NCBI GenBank assembly: GCA_033816765.1 | Contig: JAVSIV010000061.1 | Span: 1 to 40,744 of the forward strand | Direction: 5' to 3' | DNA length: 40,744 bases | Source of the DNA: Nothopassalora personata | Taxonomy: Eukaryota > Ascomycota > Dothideomycetes > Mycosphaerellales > Mycosphaerellaceae | Shown: positions 1-11,113 of the stretch, piece by piece | How the letters are laid out: each line of letters starts with the position of its first letter | Numbering within the stretch: position 1 is the stretch's first letter | Translations under genes and position numbers: made by a program | Notes under the pieces: generated by a model | Told to the model about the DNA's origin: nothing | What the model saw: only the letters and a program-made list of their open reading frames with translations | The model's database searches: none

Positions 1-613
1 GCAACATAAGGAGGACTAATTGGTGTATATCGATAAGACATACTATAGTAATAAGCTAGCCTATCGGACACGTAGTTAGAGTCCTCGAGGCATGCCGGTA
101 TACGATCCTTAACACCTTTACTACAGCGAGCGATTTACCGTGTTGCCGGTATATAGTGTTAAGGGATATCTAGCGAATCCGCTAATTAAGCCTAGTAGCG
201 TAAAGAAGGTAGATTTCATCGAATAGTTAATGCTATACGTGCTACCGTAGTGTAGCCGCTACCCTACGCCACGGTTAGTCATTGTTATAGACAACTGCGT
301 AACATACGATCGTGTCGATATCGAAGCTATATGTTAAGAGGCTAGCGTAAGGATACTGTTTCTACCGCCGTACTTACCGGATTATAATCTAATTAAGAAG
401 ACGTTTCGCTTACTAAAAAGGTGGATTAGGCAGCATGCTTATATAATGCCGGAGTATAGTGAACATAACTAGTAGGCTAAGTTCAAGGTGTTTCTTAAGG
501 CGGCCTATAAAGACTAGTCGCACGGCATCGACTATAGCGCGATCTTTCGCAGTTGTTACGTTCTTAAGGAGGGCTATACGGTCGATCCGGCGCTTTTAAC
601 GATAGATTTGTAA
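1..613 (+). pseudogene. Tc1/mariner transposase, 3' half (cut by window start)
   Basis: C-terminal part of the same dead transposase. First Asp at 32-34, second Asp at 290-292, Lys in place of the catalytic Glu at 395-397, final TAA at 611-613. Confidence 0.9.
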
Positions 614-1440
614 TGAATAAGGTAGAAGTTAATACGGTAAATCTAGCGTAAGTTGTATTAAGTTAGTTAGAGTTGTAGTAGCCGCGATATTAACCTTACT
701 ATCGCTAGTACTTTATCTAAAGCTACAGTTACGGCTTGCCCCGGCTAGCGCGCTTTACGGCGATCCGCTAGGCTTCGCGCAACACACGAAGGTGTTGTAA
801 CGACATATGTATTCATTTTAAACGCGCAATCATCTTAAATATGTCGTCGGTAAATTATAAAAAAACCGCTTGTTTATATCTACTATAGTTATGTTAATCT
901 CGAATCGTCTTATAAAAAGTTATGCCCTAAAGCCGTACCTTAGTCGTAGTTCGAGCTAGAGTTGAAGTTACAAGCTTACTAGCTAGGGTCTAAAACAATA
1001 GATTTTAAGAACTCGACAACTATAGTAGCTACGAACGTAATTATTTTTTTATTTTATACGCACTACACTTAATCGATGCGTGAAACGTATTTCATAATAA
1101 AGAGTTGTGTTGTGCGGTGCTAGTGTAGCTACGAAGATGCAAAAAGCCGGCTTCGCGCTAGTGTCGGGCTTACCCGTTAGGGTCTAGATAGGTCTTAGCT
1201 CCCTAGTTAATGCCTCGAGGCTACGCTTATAACACTATAGCTAGCCTACCCTATGAGAATAACATAACTATAACCACTGGAGAAATATACATTGTATGCT
1301 CACTATATATTTCGATACCGCTAAAGAAGCTCGTATTGTCCGTTTGTTTATATGATTTTTTTCTATGTCGTAGTAATGCGAGAAACATCTTAAATCTAGC
1401 AAGCCGTAACGCTACCTCATGACCCTACAATAGCGTACCC
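614..1440. other. spacer between the two frames of the mariner-type element
   Basis: 827 bp of TA-rich sequence between the 3' ends of the transposase and the antisense frame. No credible frame, terminal repeat or RNA gene was seen. The short open stretch at 1210-1422 has no recognisable content. Confidence 0.6.
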
Positions 1441-3618
1441 TTAACTTACAAATAGGCCGTCGTTACTGCTTATTAACTAAGCGATATCCCTAGCACCTTT
1501 AGTAGCGATATATCGCGGCAACTGCTTATAGATTACGTCTCTTATACCCTTCTGTTTAATAAGCTTTACTAACTTACTATCCGTCTCTTTCTTTAGTATT
1601 AAGAGGGTGTAGAACTCCTTAAATAGCTTCTCCTTTATAGTAAGGATTGCCGGAGCTATATTACTGTTACGTTTAGCTATCTAGTTATAGAAAGAGCGCA
1701 CTTCTTAGCGTGTTTCTATGTTGATGCCCTAAGGCGGCGGAGACGATTTATCGTATCGTTATTAAGTTAGATAAGGAGTCAGATAGTTAGTTAGATAAGC
1801 TAGTAACGTTACTAAGGGTAATTAAGGTAGCTAGCTACTATAATATTACGGTATCATAGGCGGATACTAATAGCTATAATATAGTAGTACCGGAGGTACT
1901 GCGGACGGCGTAGATGCTACAATAGGTTCACTACCTACTATCGACGGTGTTAGCGTGTCGTTAGGTGAGTTATTCTTACTTCTCCTTAGTATAGAAGTCT
2001 TATACATGCCTCTAACTTTAACTGCAATATTAGAAGGCATTATAGATAGTAGAACCTTAGCTACGCCGTCCTTACTAGATTCACGTGCTACCTTAATGCG
2101 TCTATACTATTCTTGCATGTGACCGCCTTTAATAGCATAGTGCTTACCTTCCTTAATAAGATAGCCTATTAGACCAGTGCCCTTAGACTTCTTATTATTG
2201 TACTACTTGTCTTCGTAGCGATGCATAACTAGGAGCTTCTAATAGTCCTTACGTGTTATTAGTGTCTTGTCGAACGCGTTAATAATAGCTATGTTAGCCT
2301 TCGTAGTTTGCTTCTTATTTAGCTGCTTCGTAGTAGGCTCCGGTTATAAGGACTCTTCGAATGTCTCTTACGGTAACAGCGGTAGCGACGAGCCTAGTAC
2401 AGTAGGTACGTTAGTCTATTTCTTAGTAATATAGAGTGTTATAGAACGCTTTATGTTCTACTATAACTTAAGGAAGGGTTCTACATTAATCGTGAAGTTA
2501 ATAGACTTAGTAAGTTTAAACTAGTTAGTATCTACTACGTAGCCGTGCTTCTTAGCCTTAAGTAACGCTAGCCTTAATAACATGAAGTATTACATGCCCT
2601 TAGAGTCTACGTATACCTTCGCTTAATGCTCTAACTTCCTTATAAGCCTAGTAATAGCACTAATATCGCTATAGTAGATGCTACTAATAGGGGGAAGTTC
2701 CTTCTTATTAAACACAACTGTTAACTTAACACGGACTAGATCTAATTACGGCGTTAATGGAGCTAGCGTTGCTAAGGGTCGTAGCGTTACTAAAGGCCGA
2801 GTAGCGATTAAGGGTGCGGGTGTTACCGTAATAGACTTAGCTCTAGTTAATGAAATAATAGGTTCTTTCGGCGGCGATGGTAGACGCATTTCTTAACCGT
2901 TTAACTTGCTTCTTAATAGGGCGACATACTGCGATTGTGTAGATGATACCTATGTTTTTCTAGACTTCTTAGGCTTCTTAGTTAATAGTTCCTTACTAGG
3001 TAGAGCTAGCCTCTTTTCCGCTGTTAGAGGGGTCGGTTATTAAGGCTTAATCGACGTAGTAACAACTAGCTGCTTACTAAGCTTCAACTTCACCGGCTTC
3101 GCGCTACTAGCCACGGGTGTCGCGTATGCCTCAGAGCCTGATTTAGCCGTGTTTTTCGCTAGTTCTAATACACCCTGCCTAAGCTAAGTCTCTGCTAGGG
3201 CAGCCATTCTTCGAGTATGCATTCTACGCTAATAATCCTTATCTAAATCGTCGCTCGTGTCGTCCTTAAGCCAGCGCAACTGGTTACGTTGTAATGCGTC
3301 TTCTACAGGATCGTAGGACTGCCTAGGAGTAGGTAGTTCTTAATTAGACTCTAATAGCTCTTCCTCGTACTTAAACTATGTCTCCGGAGGCAGCGGTGGC
3401 AGCGAGAAGTCGCACAACTGTGTGTTCGTGAAGCCCTGAGTCTCGGCGATAGTGCGTGTTGCGTAGCCAGGAGGCAATGGAGGTAGTGAGGAACGGGTAA
3501 GATCGTGTATCTTCGAGGTATGCGCCGGGGGTGTTAGTGGGCTGAAATCTGGACCTTTTGGACTACTTTTTCTTTCTGTGGCCTTAGACAACGTAGTACA
3601 ATCGGAATATGTAGTCAT
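1441..3618 (-). pseudogene. unrecognised 725-codon frame of the mariner-type element, RIP-inactivated
   Basis: Starting at an intact ATG (3618), one minus-strand frame can be followed for 725 codons to a final TAA at 1441. There are about 30 in-frame stops, all TAA or TAG, never TGA, and no frameshift, which is the pattern of RIP acting on a once-intact gene. The first 80 residues are still open and are rich in Ser, Thr and Pro, with two LPPLPP motifs. A charged region with DDLDKDY and RRMHTRRMAA follows, then Lys-rich stretches, a segment around FMLLRLALLKAKKHGYVVDT, and a helical-looking Ile/Lys-rich C-terminus. I do not recognise the family. The ATG lies 89 bp inside the right TIR, so it belongs to the element by position. 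It could be an accessory transposition protein or a captured host gene; nothing in the sequence decides. Confidence 0.75.
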
Positions 3619-3707
3619 TTGTGTGTGTAGAGGTCGTTATTGTGGTGCGCTATGTGTAGGAAGTTTCTATGTAATTACGCTGAGACATGGGTTACCCTAC
3701 ATGGAGG

Positions 3708-3733
3708 AGTCCCGACCCTTTTGCTCGCTTGAA
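3708..3733 (-). repeat. right terminal inverted repeat (unit 1)
   Basis: Unit 1 copy of the right TIR, followed by TA at 3734-3735. Its left partner lies outside the window. Confidence 0.88.
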
Positions 3734-4406
3734 TAGGGACCGAGCAGCATGAAGCGCCGAGAGTGACAGCACGCCGAAGAAGCTCAACGACAAGCTCAAT
3801 GCCAAGAGTTGGACTAATTGGCTTCACAGCGCCAGGCTGTAAGAGACGCTGGCGGCTTCATTGATGATAACGAGTTTTAGCGGATCGCGCAACCCTCTGC
3901 TGCACTGTCCCATCACCAAATCCATCGACAATGATCATGAAATCCTAACCTTTCATCTGTGGATCACAAATTTGGTATTTTAGAATAGTTTCAACGGCGG
4001 CCGTTGGCACTAAAGTCCGGTGTTCGACAGCAAGTTTGCCACGGAGTCCAGAGTGCTGATTACGGTCTGCCATTTGTTGTGAATCAGGTGACCAAGGTCT
4101 ATGTTAGTCAGGACTTGGCACACACACACTATATCACACTGTTTTCTGTAGCTAGATAGTCTCACACCTTGTGGCAATTCATAAGGGTTACTAATCTACC
4201 CTATCGTTTCAATCTAGAAGCTTATACTCGTTAAATACCTATCTACAATAGGTTATAAGCCCGGGTGCTCCTCTGCCTATCCAATTTGAAACCTGAATCG
4301 TTATCGAAGCTCCATTAAGGATTAGCTTGCCTTGCTAGCGGACTCGTATTTGTTTCACGGACAACGGACAACTACCTAATCGATTTAAGAACTACTATAG
4401 GAGATC
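3734..4406. other. unmutated flank, then 5' part of copia region
   Basis: From 3734 to about 4150 the base composition is balanced and shows no RIP-type TA enrichment. It looks like single-copy host DNA, and because the TA target site is intact it should be the original upstream continuation of the secreted-protein gene's flank. There is no convincing frame. A short perfect palindrome, CAACGGCGGCCGTTG, lies in it, and a CA run is near 4125. From about 4150 the sequence becomes TA-rich again. That part may hold the copia 5' LTR or leader, but I found no matching 3' LTR. Confidence 0.55.
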
Positions 4407-5635
4407 GGCACTAAGCACTAGTACTGTGGTACAGCATCTAAAAGAGCTAGACTAGGTATAGAGTTTAGAAACAACACCTCTAGCAACCTAGTAAGATCCG
4501 CTAAGGACAACTAGGTACTTAGGAAAGGCGTGTAGTTCTAGGCATAGAAATCTATACTAATTAGCGTACTGCTAGAGAAGGATCTAGTTAGATACGTGAT
4601 CCATAATCTAGACTAGGTTGACCTAAAGTACGCTCTAAATAGGGTAGCTTATAATCAACCCTAAGATGTAACTAAGAATGTCTAAGATAAGACTGCCTAG
4701 AATAAAGCCCCTTAGGACATCACTAGTAGTGTAGGATACAAAGCTACCTATAAGCGATAGAAGAAAGAGGACATATAAGTATATAGCATTATCATAGCTA
4801 GATTGGATTCTACCCTAAGGCTAAACTTTAGAGATGTAGACAAGTTAGCTAAGGAATTGTATGATTTGATTAAGGCAATATATAAGCTAGTTATTACAAT
4901 TGATCTATATAATACTCTAAAGGCAGTTAGGCACATTAAACTAGATGCTGCAAGACCTAATACATTAAAGTACTATAAAGACTTTTAAGCATAGGTAAAT
5001 AATAACAAGACTACTATAGAGCAATTCATTAGATCTTCCCTAGTTAATAACAAGTTAAGGCTCAAATCCTCTTTTGTCCTCCTAGATAGCATCTACAGAT
5101 TGTACTTTATTAAAGGTCTAACCTATGTCGAATAGCTTAGGACATAGAGACACAATAATCCCCTAGAATTAACTACCCTAGAGAGAATGTTCACAACTCT
5201 TAGGAAGGAGTAAGTACCTACCACCTATAAGCCTAGTAATAGCTTTGTTAGAGCATTCTTAAGCAAGAATAATAATAAGCAGTACATACAGTACTTACAT
5301 AAGCACACTAACGCGAACTGCTATAAGTAGTATCTAGAGAAGAATCCTAGGAACAGGTCTAAGAAGGGTAAAGACACCCTAAAGGATAGGGTAAAGAAGG
5401 TAAAGGGTAGCAAATCCCCTAGGAAGAGGATTGCTGCAGCAATTAATAACTAGTTAGACTTATTATCTAATTAGGAGCATAGCTCTAATAGTAATAGGGA
5501 CTAGAGATAACTACATAGGAGGTCTAGAGTAGCTATTGTAGTTACATAACTAGTGTGCATAGGAAGGACAGTAGCTGCCGCATTAAACCTAATATTAATA
5601 GACAAAGTCTATAATATAGGCACATCCTTCTATAT

Positions 5636-5976
5636 TGTTACGGTTCGGTTCAGGAAGAACCCACAGCCACTCATTCTTCGGGAAGGACCGAAACTGAGCA
5701 GGTCGACTTCGCTCAGACTGATCAGCTCAGTGATCAGTTCGCTCAGTCTGCTCAGTGATCAGTCTGCTCAGTCTGATCAGTTACGCCAAGACATGGCACT
5801 ATATAGACGACGCTTCTTTACGAGTAGATAGGAGCCTCGTGCTCAACTCAAATCAACACTCTTGTGTTAAGTTGCAACCTTGTAGTGAACTCTCGTTCAC
5901 ACTACTTTAGAGACATATCGAGGATCGACACTTCCTAGGCCACCCACGTGACGAGGGACAAGGCCCAACCGCAACA
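5636..5976 (+). mobile_element. solo LTR inserted in the copia protease region
   Basis: 341 bp with TG...CA ends and short inverted termini (TGTTACGGTT at the left, AACCGCAACA at the right; one transition apart). TATAT flanks both sides (5631-5635 and 5977-5981), the 5-bp duplication made by retroviral-type integrases. Removing the LTR and one TATAT joins the copia frame exactly. It is clearly less mutated than its host element. It contains a cluster of CTCAG/TGATCAG motifs and matches the mutated LTR at 10785-11113. The internal domain has been lost by LTR-LTR recombination. Confidence 0.9.
5710..5780. repeat. degenerate CTCAG/TGATCAG repeat cluster inside the LTR
   Basis: About 70 bp built from reshuffled short blocks such as GCTCAGTCTG and CTCAGTGATCAG, several centred on the palindrome TGATCA. 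It lies in the first half of the LTR. The related LTR at 10785-11113 lacks most of this expansion. Copy in unit 2 at 23275-23345. Confidence 0.75.
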
Positions 5977-7680
5977 TATATCTACAATAATCTTACAGAC
6001 CTTTAGAATGTTAGGCTAAGACTAAGGCCTATATGCTTCTTACAGGCCGTTAGGTAAGGATCTCTTACGACTAAAGGAGAATTGGAGTAGGTTATAAAGA
6101 ACTATCTTAGTTAAGAGACTACCCTCCTCCTTCGTAATGTACTTTACTTACTAGAGTTAGATGCAACACTAATCTCTATAGAACTCCTATATAAGAAACA
6201 TAGAGTTTACCTAGACAGACCATCTAAAATGCTGCTCTAGAAGGACAAGCCGGTAGGCTTAGTTAAGATAATGAAAAATGTTATTGTCTTTAGGAACCTT
6301 AGGGTTAAGAGGGGTTCTAGGAAGAATGAAGATAGATTAGTACTAAAAGGACTTACTACTCTTACATTTACTAAGCTAAGAACTAACACAGTTAGATGGC
6401 ATTAAAGGCTTAGGTATATTAGGAGCACATTACTCAATACTACAAAAGAAGCAGTTAAGGGCCTAGAAGATGTTAATACTATAGAGTTAGGGCATTGTAA
6501 GACTTGTAAGCTTATAAGGTTATAAAGAGTTATTTTAAGAATCCCTAGGAGACCTGCACTAGAGGCATTAGATAAAATCCATACTAACCTAGTTAGTCTA
6601 ATCACTCTACTCTCTTATAATAGTTACGCATATTGCCTTATACTTACGTGTACTAAAACTAGGATGAGATAGTGCTTACTACTTCTAAAGAAAAGTGATG
6701 CTTTAATAGCAATTAAGACTTGGCTTACTATAATATGGAACCACTATAAGAAGAAACCTAAGATCTGGTTCTTAGATAGTAGTAGGGAATTCAACAACAT
6801 TAAACTTAGAACACATGCCTAACATAAAGGGATTAGATGGGATTTTGCATCACTATATACACCTAAGTAGAATAGAATTGCTAAACCTTCGAATAAAGTT
6901 ATTATTAACAAGGCTAGAGCTATACTTATAGACTCTAGCTTACTATAGAACCTCTAGCCCCAGGCTATGGATTTCGCATACTATATTACGAACCGCCTCT
7001 TTAACTTAATAACAAAAAATGTACTATAGATTAACTTTAAGAACGACCTAGGCATTAATGTTAAAGAGATAGACTTAAGGAATGTAAGGAGGTTTGGATG
7101 TAAAGTATATAAACATAACGACAATTACACTAAGTCTAAAAAGTTCTCTATAAGGGCGGACATATAGTAGTATATAGGATTCTAGGGTAGTTTATTAACT
7201 AACTACCTACTGTGGAAGCTATAGTAGGAGAAGGGAAAATAGGTCTATAAGATAACCTATTCCCCCTATATAACTTTTAATAAAGATTTCTTATAGAACT
7301 CGCAATACTAAATCCCTGTAGGTAAGTAGGTTGCTTAGGGGGAGTAGATAGGGTAGACTGTTAAGAGCTCCTAGCTTACTGCTAGTAATAAGCATGCTGT
7401 CCTAGATAACGAGATCACCTTCCTTAGACATCCCTATAATAACCCTAAGGACCCTTACTATAAAGGTATTTATATGCCTCATAAAGGGCTACACGAGCTA
7501 GAAGCGAGTTACTAACCCTATAAACCTTTAAGGGGAGCTGTGCAGCTAGAGGGGGAGCTACAGCAGCATAGTAACTAACCTAAAACATAAAGGGCTTCGT
7601 AACAAGACTCCCCTAACTAAGATTAGTCTTAGGGGGAGTATAGGATAGAAGATTTACGTCTACGATTTAGAGACATATCT

Positions 7681-7779
7681 ACCTAGCTCTAGGAACAGTC
7701 TCCTATAGAGCACACCTAGCTCTAGGAACAATCTCCTATAGAGCACACCTAGCTCTAGAAACAATCCCCTATAGAGCAT
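7681..7779 (+). repeat. three 33-bp in-frame tandem repeats in copia pol
   Basis: Three units starting ACCTAGCTCTAG and ending TATAGAGCAC or TATAGAGCAT, at 7681-7713, 7714-7746 and 7747-7779. They lie in the variable linker between integrase and reverse transcriptase. The length of 11 codons keeps frame. Copy in unit 2 at 25246-25344. Confidence 0.9.
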
Positions 7780-9172
7780 AAGCCTTAGACTTTATAGTCT
7801 AAAGAGCCACACTAAGAAGACATAGCCCTAGCTATGTAAGAAGACCCTAATTAGGCTATGACACTATTCTACCCTACCCTACACATTAGTAAGAGGAAGA
7901 GAGATGGGACTTATAAGCCTATAAAGACTAAACAAGCCAAGGTCTATCCTAAGCTAACTAGGAGAAGTTTAAGATAGAATAGATCCCATTATGATTATAG
8001 TAAACTTAAGAAAGTATTCGCTGTAATAGCTATAGATAATGTAAAGAAGGAGAAGCTTACAGATCCTACCACCCTAACTGAAGCATTAAACAGACCTAAT
8101 AGAGCTGAATACATTAGGGCAATTAGAAAGGAATTCAACTCCTTAGAAGACATAGAATATGTTGCATAGATCCTATTATAGAAAGTCCCTAAGGGTAGGA
8201 AACTGCTTATAGGAAAATGGGTCCTACACTATAAGTATCTTCCTAATAGGTCCATTAAGAAGCGTAGAGCTAGATGGGTAGTAAAGGGGTTTACTTAAAA
8301 GCAAGGGACAGACTATGTTAAAACCTTTGCTCTAACCCTAAGGCTACTAACAAGTAGGATTCTCCTAGCCCTATATATAGTTCTAGGCTAGAAGAGGAGA
8401 CAGATTAATGTTAAAATAGCATTTATAAACCCTAACATTAATAGACCTTTATACATTAAACTACTAGAAGGGGTAGAACTTATTAAGAAAGATCTATTTA
8501 ATAAAGTCCTAGAAATTAAGAAGGGACTATATGGATTGAAACAAGCTGCAAACCTCTAGTACTATGACGCTAAGGAAGCTCTAGAAGAATTAGGCCTAAA
8601 GAGACTTAATTCTAATGTATGTCTTTTTTAGGGGGAGAATTTTTTAGTTCTCCTGTATGTAGATAACTTTTAGATCTTTAGCGACAGTAATTAGAAGATT
8701 AACAAGTTCACTGCTAGACTAAAGAAGAAGTACTCTATTAAAACTGTTAACACTAACCTTTTCCTAGACATACAACTAAAGAGTAAAAAGAATGGAGATG
8801 TCTATGTCTCCTAAAAGCACTATGCTTTAGAGAAACTTTAGAAACATAGCCTAGACTTAGCTAAAAGTGTTAAGTATCCCCTTAACCGCCTGTATAAAAC
8901 TCATAAAGAGCAATGCAACATATAGGATTATAATCTATTTAACACATTAATTAGGGAACTCTAGTACCTGGCTAACTAGACTAGGCTAGATATCTCCTAT
9001 GTAATAAACCACTTAGCCAAATTCTTAGCTAATCCTTTAGTAGAACATATTGCTGCAGTAAAGCATGTTTAGAGATACATTGCTAGAACAATTAATAAGT
9101 GCCTAATCTTTAGAAAATACAATCCCTAAAGCTAGAGATCTACATAGACTCTAATTTCTCTAGAGATCCAAT

Positions 9173-9362
9173 GTCACAAGCAGGTGCAAGCACGTGGTCG
9201 GATAAGGTACAAGTCGAATAGACGGTCTATCTAAGAGAGGCGCGGAGGGCGCGAGGTAGATATACACGCGCCAAGCCCTCGGGCCGGCTTAGTCAGCGGC
9301 GCGCGCGGGATCCACGCACGTGCGCGCGGGTCCAAGCGAATGATGGGCGCCGGTACGGTGAC
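9173..9362. mobile_element. 190-bp GC-rich insertion in copia RNase H, 7-bp target duplication
   Basis: The copia frame stops at 9172 and resumes at 9363. ATCCAAT occurs on both sides (9166-9172 and 9363-9369), and removing the insert plus one copy restores DSNFSRDPIGRST in frame. The insert begins GTCAC and ends GTGAC, a 5-bp inverted terminus. It is strongly GC-rich (runs such as GCGGCGCGCGCGGG) and has no coding capacity, unlike its TA-rich surroundings. It looks like a very small non-autonomous DNA element. The 7-bp duplication does not fix a superfamily. Confidence 0.82.
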
Positions 9363-10005
9363 ATCCAATAGGTAGATCCACCTTAGGACTCCTAGTCAAA
9401 ATAGCTAGATGTCCTGTTATCTAGAAATCTAACCTATAGAAGGAGATAGTGCTATTAAGTACTAAAGTAGAGTATATGGCCTTGACTAAATGCTGTAGGG
9501 AAGTAATGTAGTTAAGAAATCTACTCTATAAAACCTAGAAAATAACTAACTACAAAGCTTAAGCCTTTAAGATCTTTATAGACAACTAGTCTACTATTAA
9601 GCTAGTTAGAGATTACATTAACTATAGAAGAACTAAGCATGTTAGACTAAGGAACCACTTTTGTAGACATGTTTATAAAGAAGGCTTAATTGTAGTTAAG
9701 TATATTCCTACTGCACAGTAGCTTATAGATTAGCTTATAAAGCTAAAGTTACTAAACTACATTCTCTAAGGGAGGCTTCTAGAGACTAACTACACTTTCA
9801 TTTGTACATAGCAAGACCTTCATTTGTTCACAAGTATTTATAAAGCAATATCTCATTTGTTTAGAGACAGTAGAGGAAAGTTTTTATTAGCCTTAAGGGC
9901 TGGATTTATTTAGGGTATCGCATAATCGGGCAATAACGGCATACTAGGAATGCGAGAACTTCTTCTCGAAATCTGCCTAGTAGAAACAAGCCTAACGACA
10001 AGGCA

Positions 10006-10707
10006 TTAAACAGCGGCCTCTTAATTTAATGACCTAAGACATAGAAGTGAACACAGCGACACTAGGGCGTAACTACTAGATAACGCGACTTACGAGGATT
10101 AAGACGCTAGGGCGGGAGGAAGAAGAGAACCTAGGGGGTTATCTAGTGGCACATCCGATAGGACGCTCTAGTCCTAAAGGGGCATCTCTAGGATACTATA
10201 AAAAGGGAAAGGAAGTTCGGGAACCTCCACGCTAGAGGGGATAGAGAAAGGAAGATCGATAGGGGGGTCGTCTAGCTCGAGTTCGTCGAGGGCCTTCCCG
10301 GTCGCATTATCGGTACGACGCTTAGCGAGACGCAGCTATTTCCGTACGCGAACCTTCTTTATGCGCTTTTTAGTAAGGCGCCGAAGAAGCTTAATTTCCT
10401 CCTCCTCTAGAGACTCTAGGTCGCGGCGGAGCTATTTACGAACGGAACGGAGTTTTTCCCATTAAGAGAAGGCTATAGAGACGTCGTAGGATTTACGATT
10501 GTGCCTAACACACTCGGAGCACTTCGAAGACCTCGGACCTACAATATAGGCGGGACGACTACCATTAGCTAGAGGCTTTAAGGAACGACAGTAAGAATAA
10601 GGAGCCATCTCGTAACCGTTTTCTTCGATATCTTTAACGAGACGTTTACGGCGGAGAGTTGATTTAGCTTATAAAGGACTAGGAGAGATGGATAAAAGGA
10701 AGGCCAT
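10006..10707 (-). pseudogene. unrecognised CxxC/coiled-coil frame, RIP-inactivated
   Basis: A minus-strand frame from ATG at 10707 to TAA at 10006, 233 codons, with scattered TAA/TAG and no frameshift. Residues around 45-85 contain YSYC and KCSEC, a cysteine cluster like a small zinc-binding motif. A WEKL motif and a strongly charged, probably helical segment follow (LESLEEEEIKLLRRLTKKR), then a Pro/Leu-rich tail. Proteins with a CSEC-type cluster followed by a Glu/Arg-rich coiled coil occur repeatedly near transposons in ascomycete genomes (recollection, not checked). The function is unknown. The ATG is 77 bp from the mutated LTR at 10785, so it may belong to that retroelement, in opposite orientation to the LTR, or to a separate element. 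Confidence 0.6.
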
Positions 10708-10784
10708 CGTTACGCGATAGAAATAACGAAGAAAATGCCGGACCCTATAAGCTTCGGGACGAAGCTAGGCTAGAAGGGGGATAG

Positions 10785-11113
10785 TATTACGGTTTAATTC
10801 GTGGAGACATCTATAGCCACTCGTTAACCGAAGAGATTAAAGGAACTACTAGGACAAGAGCGCTCCCTCGCTACTCGACGAGAGCTAGGCAGAGCACGGA
10901 GAGTAGGACTAATTAGCTTACTTAGTCTAATTAGTTACGCTAAGACATAGTACTATATAGACAATGCTCTTTTATAAGTAGATAGGAGCCTCGTGCTCAA
11001 CTTATTTTAAGTATACACTATATACTGTTTAGGACTACTACCTTCTTAACGAGTTTAAGACATCTCTATAAAGATCCAAGCCCGGTTAGGATAACGTACA
11101 GCGGTTCCTAACA
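10785..11113 (+). mobile_element. second LTR of the solo-LTR family, heavily RIP-mutated
   Basis: Collinear with the solo LTR at 5636-5976. It starts TATTACGGTT (TGTTACGGTT in the other), shares the GCCACTCGTT region and an 82-bp block at 10921-11002 against 5767-5848, and probably ends at CTAACA. In that block I count eleven substitutions: ten are C-to-T or G-to-A in this copy, one is the reverse type, and none is a transversion. The immediate flanks (GATAG, ATATC) do not match, so this may be one LTR of a rearranged element. The right boundary is approximate. Confidence 0.75.

Larger units (their letters stand above)
1..3733 (+). mobile_element. Tc1/mariner-type element, right part (left end outside window)
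   Basis: Same element as at 16935-21298, lacking its left end and the first half of the transposase because the window starts inside it. The right TIR is at 3708-3733, followed by TA at 3734-3735. Confidence 0.87.
4407..9811 (+). mobile_element. Ty1/copia gag-pol relic, RIP-inactivated and twice interrupted
   Basis: One frame carries gag, protease, integrase, reverse transcriptase and RNase H in copia order once two insertions are discounted. Gag (4407-5450) keeps UBN2-like blocks and a knuckle remnant. The protease motif reads NIGTSFY (5613-5633), Asn replacing Asp. The integrase has a CxxC (6496-6507), LDSSREF near 6772, YTPK near 6860, and Lys for the last acidic residue. RT has KGLYGLKQA near 8525 and YVDN (8656-8667) for YVDD. 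RNase H shows DSNFSRDP, a break, then GRST and VEYMALTK. Stops are TAA/TAG. A probable 1-nt deletion near 9130 shifts the frame before RNase H. A solo LTR (5636-5976) and a GC-rich insert (9173-9362) interrupt it, each inside a target duplication. Its own LTRs were not identified, so both outer ends are approximate. Confidence 0.93.

Noticed and set aside
2678..2896. 72-codon open frame on +
   Set aside because: It is antisense to the dead 725-codon frame and has no features of its own.
4150..4400. 5' LTR of the copia relic
   Set aside because: No matching sequence was found after 9811, so the LTR could not be supported.
5553..5831. 92-codon open frame on +
   Set aside because: It starts in copia gag-protease sequence and runs into the solo LTR across the insertion point, so it is a chance fusion.
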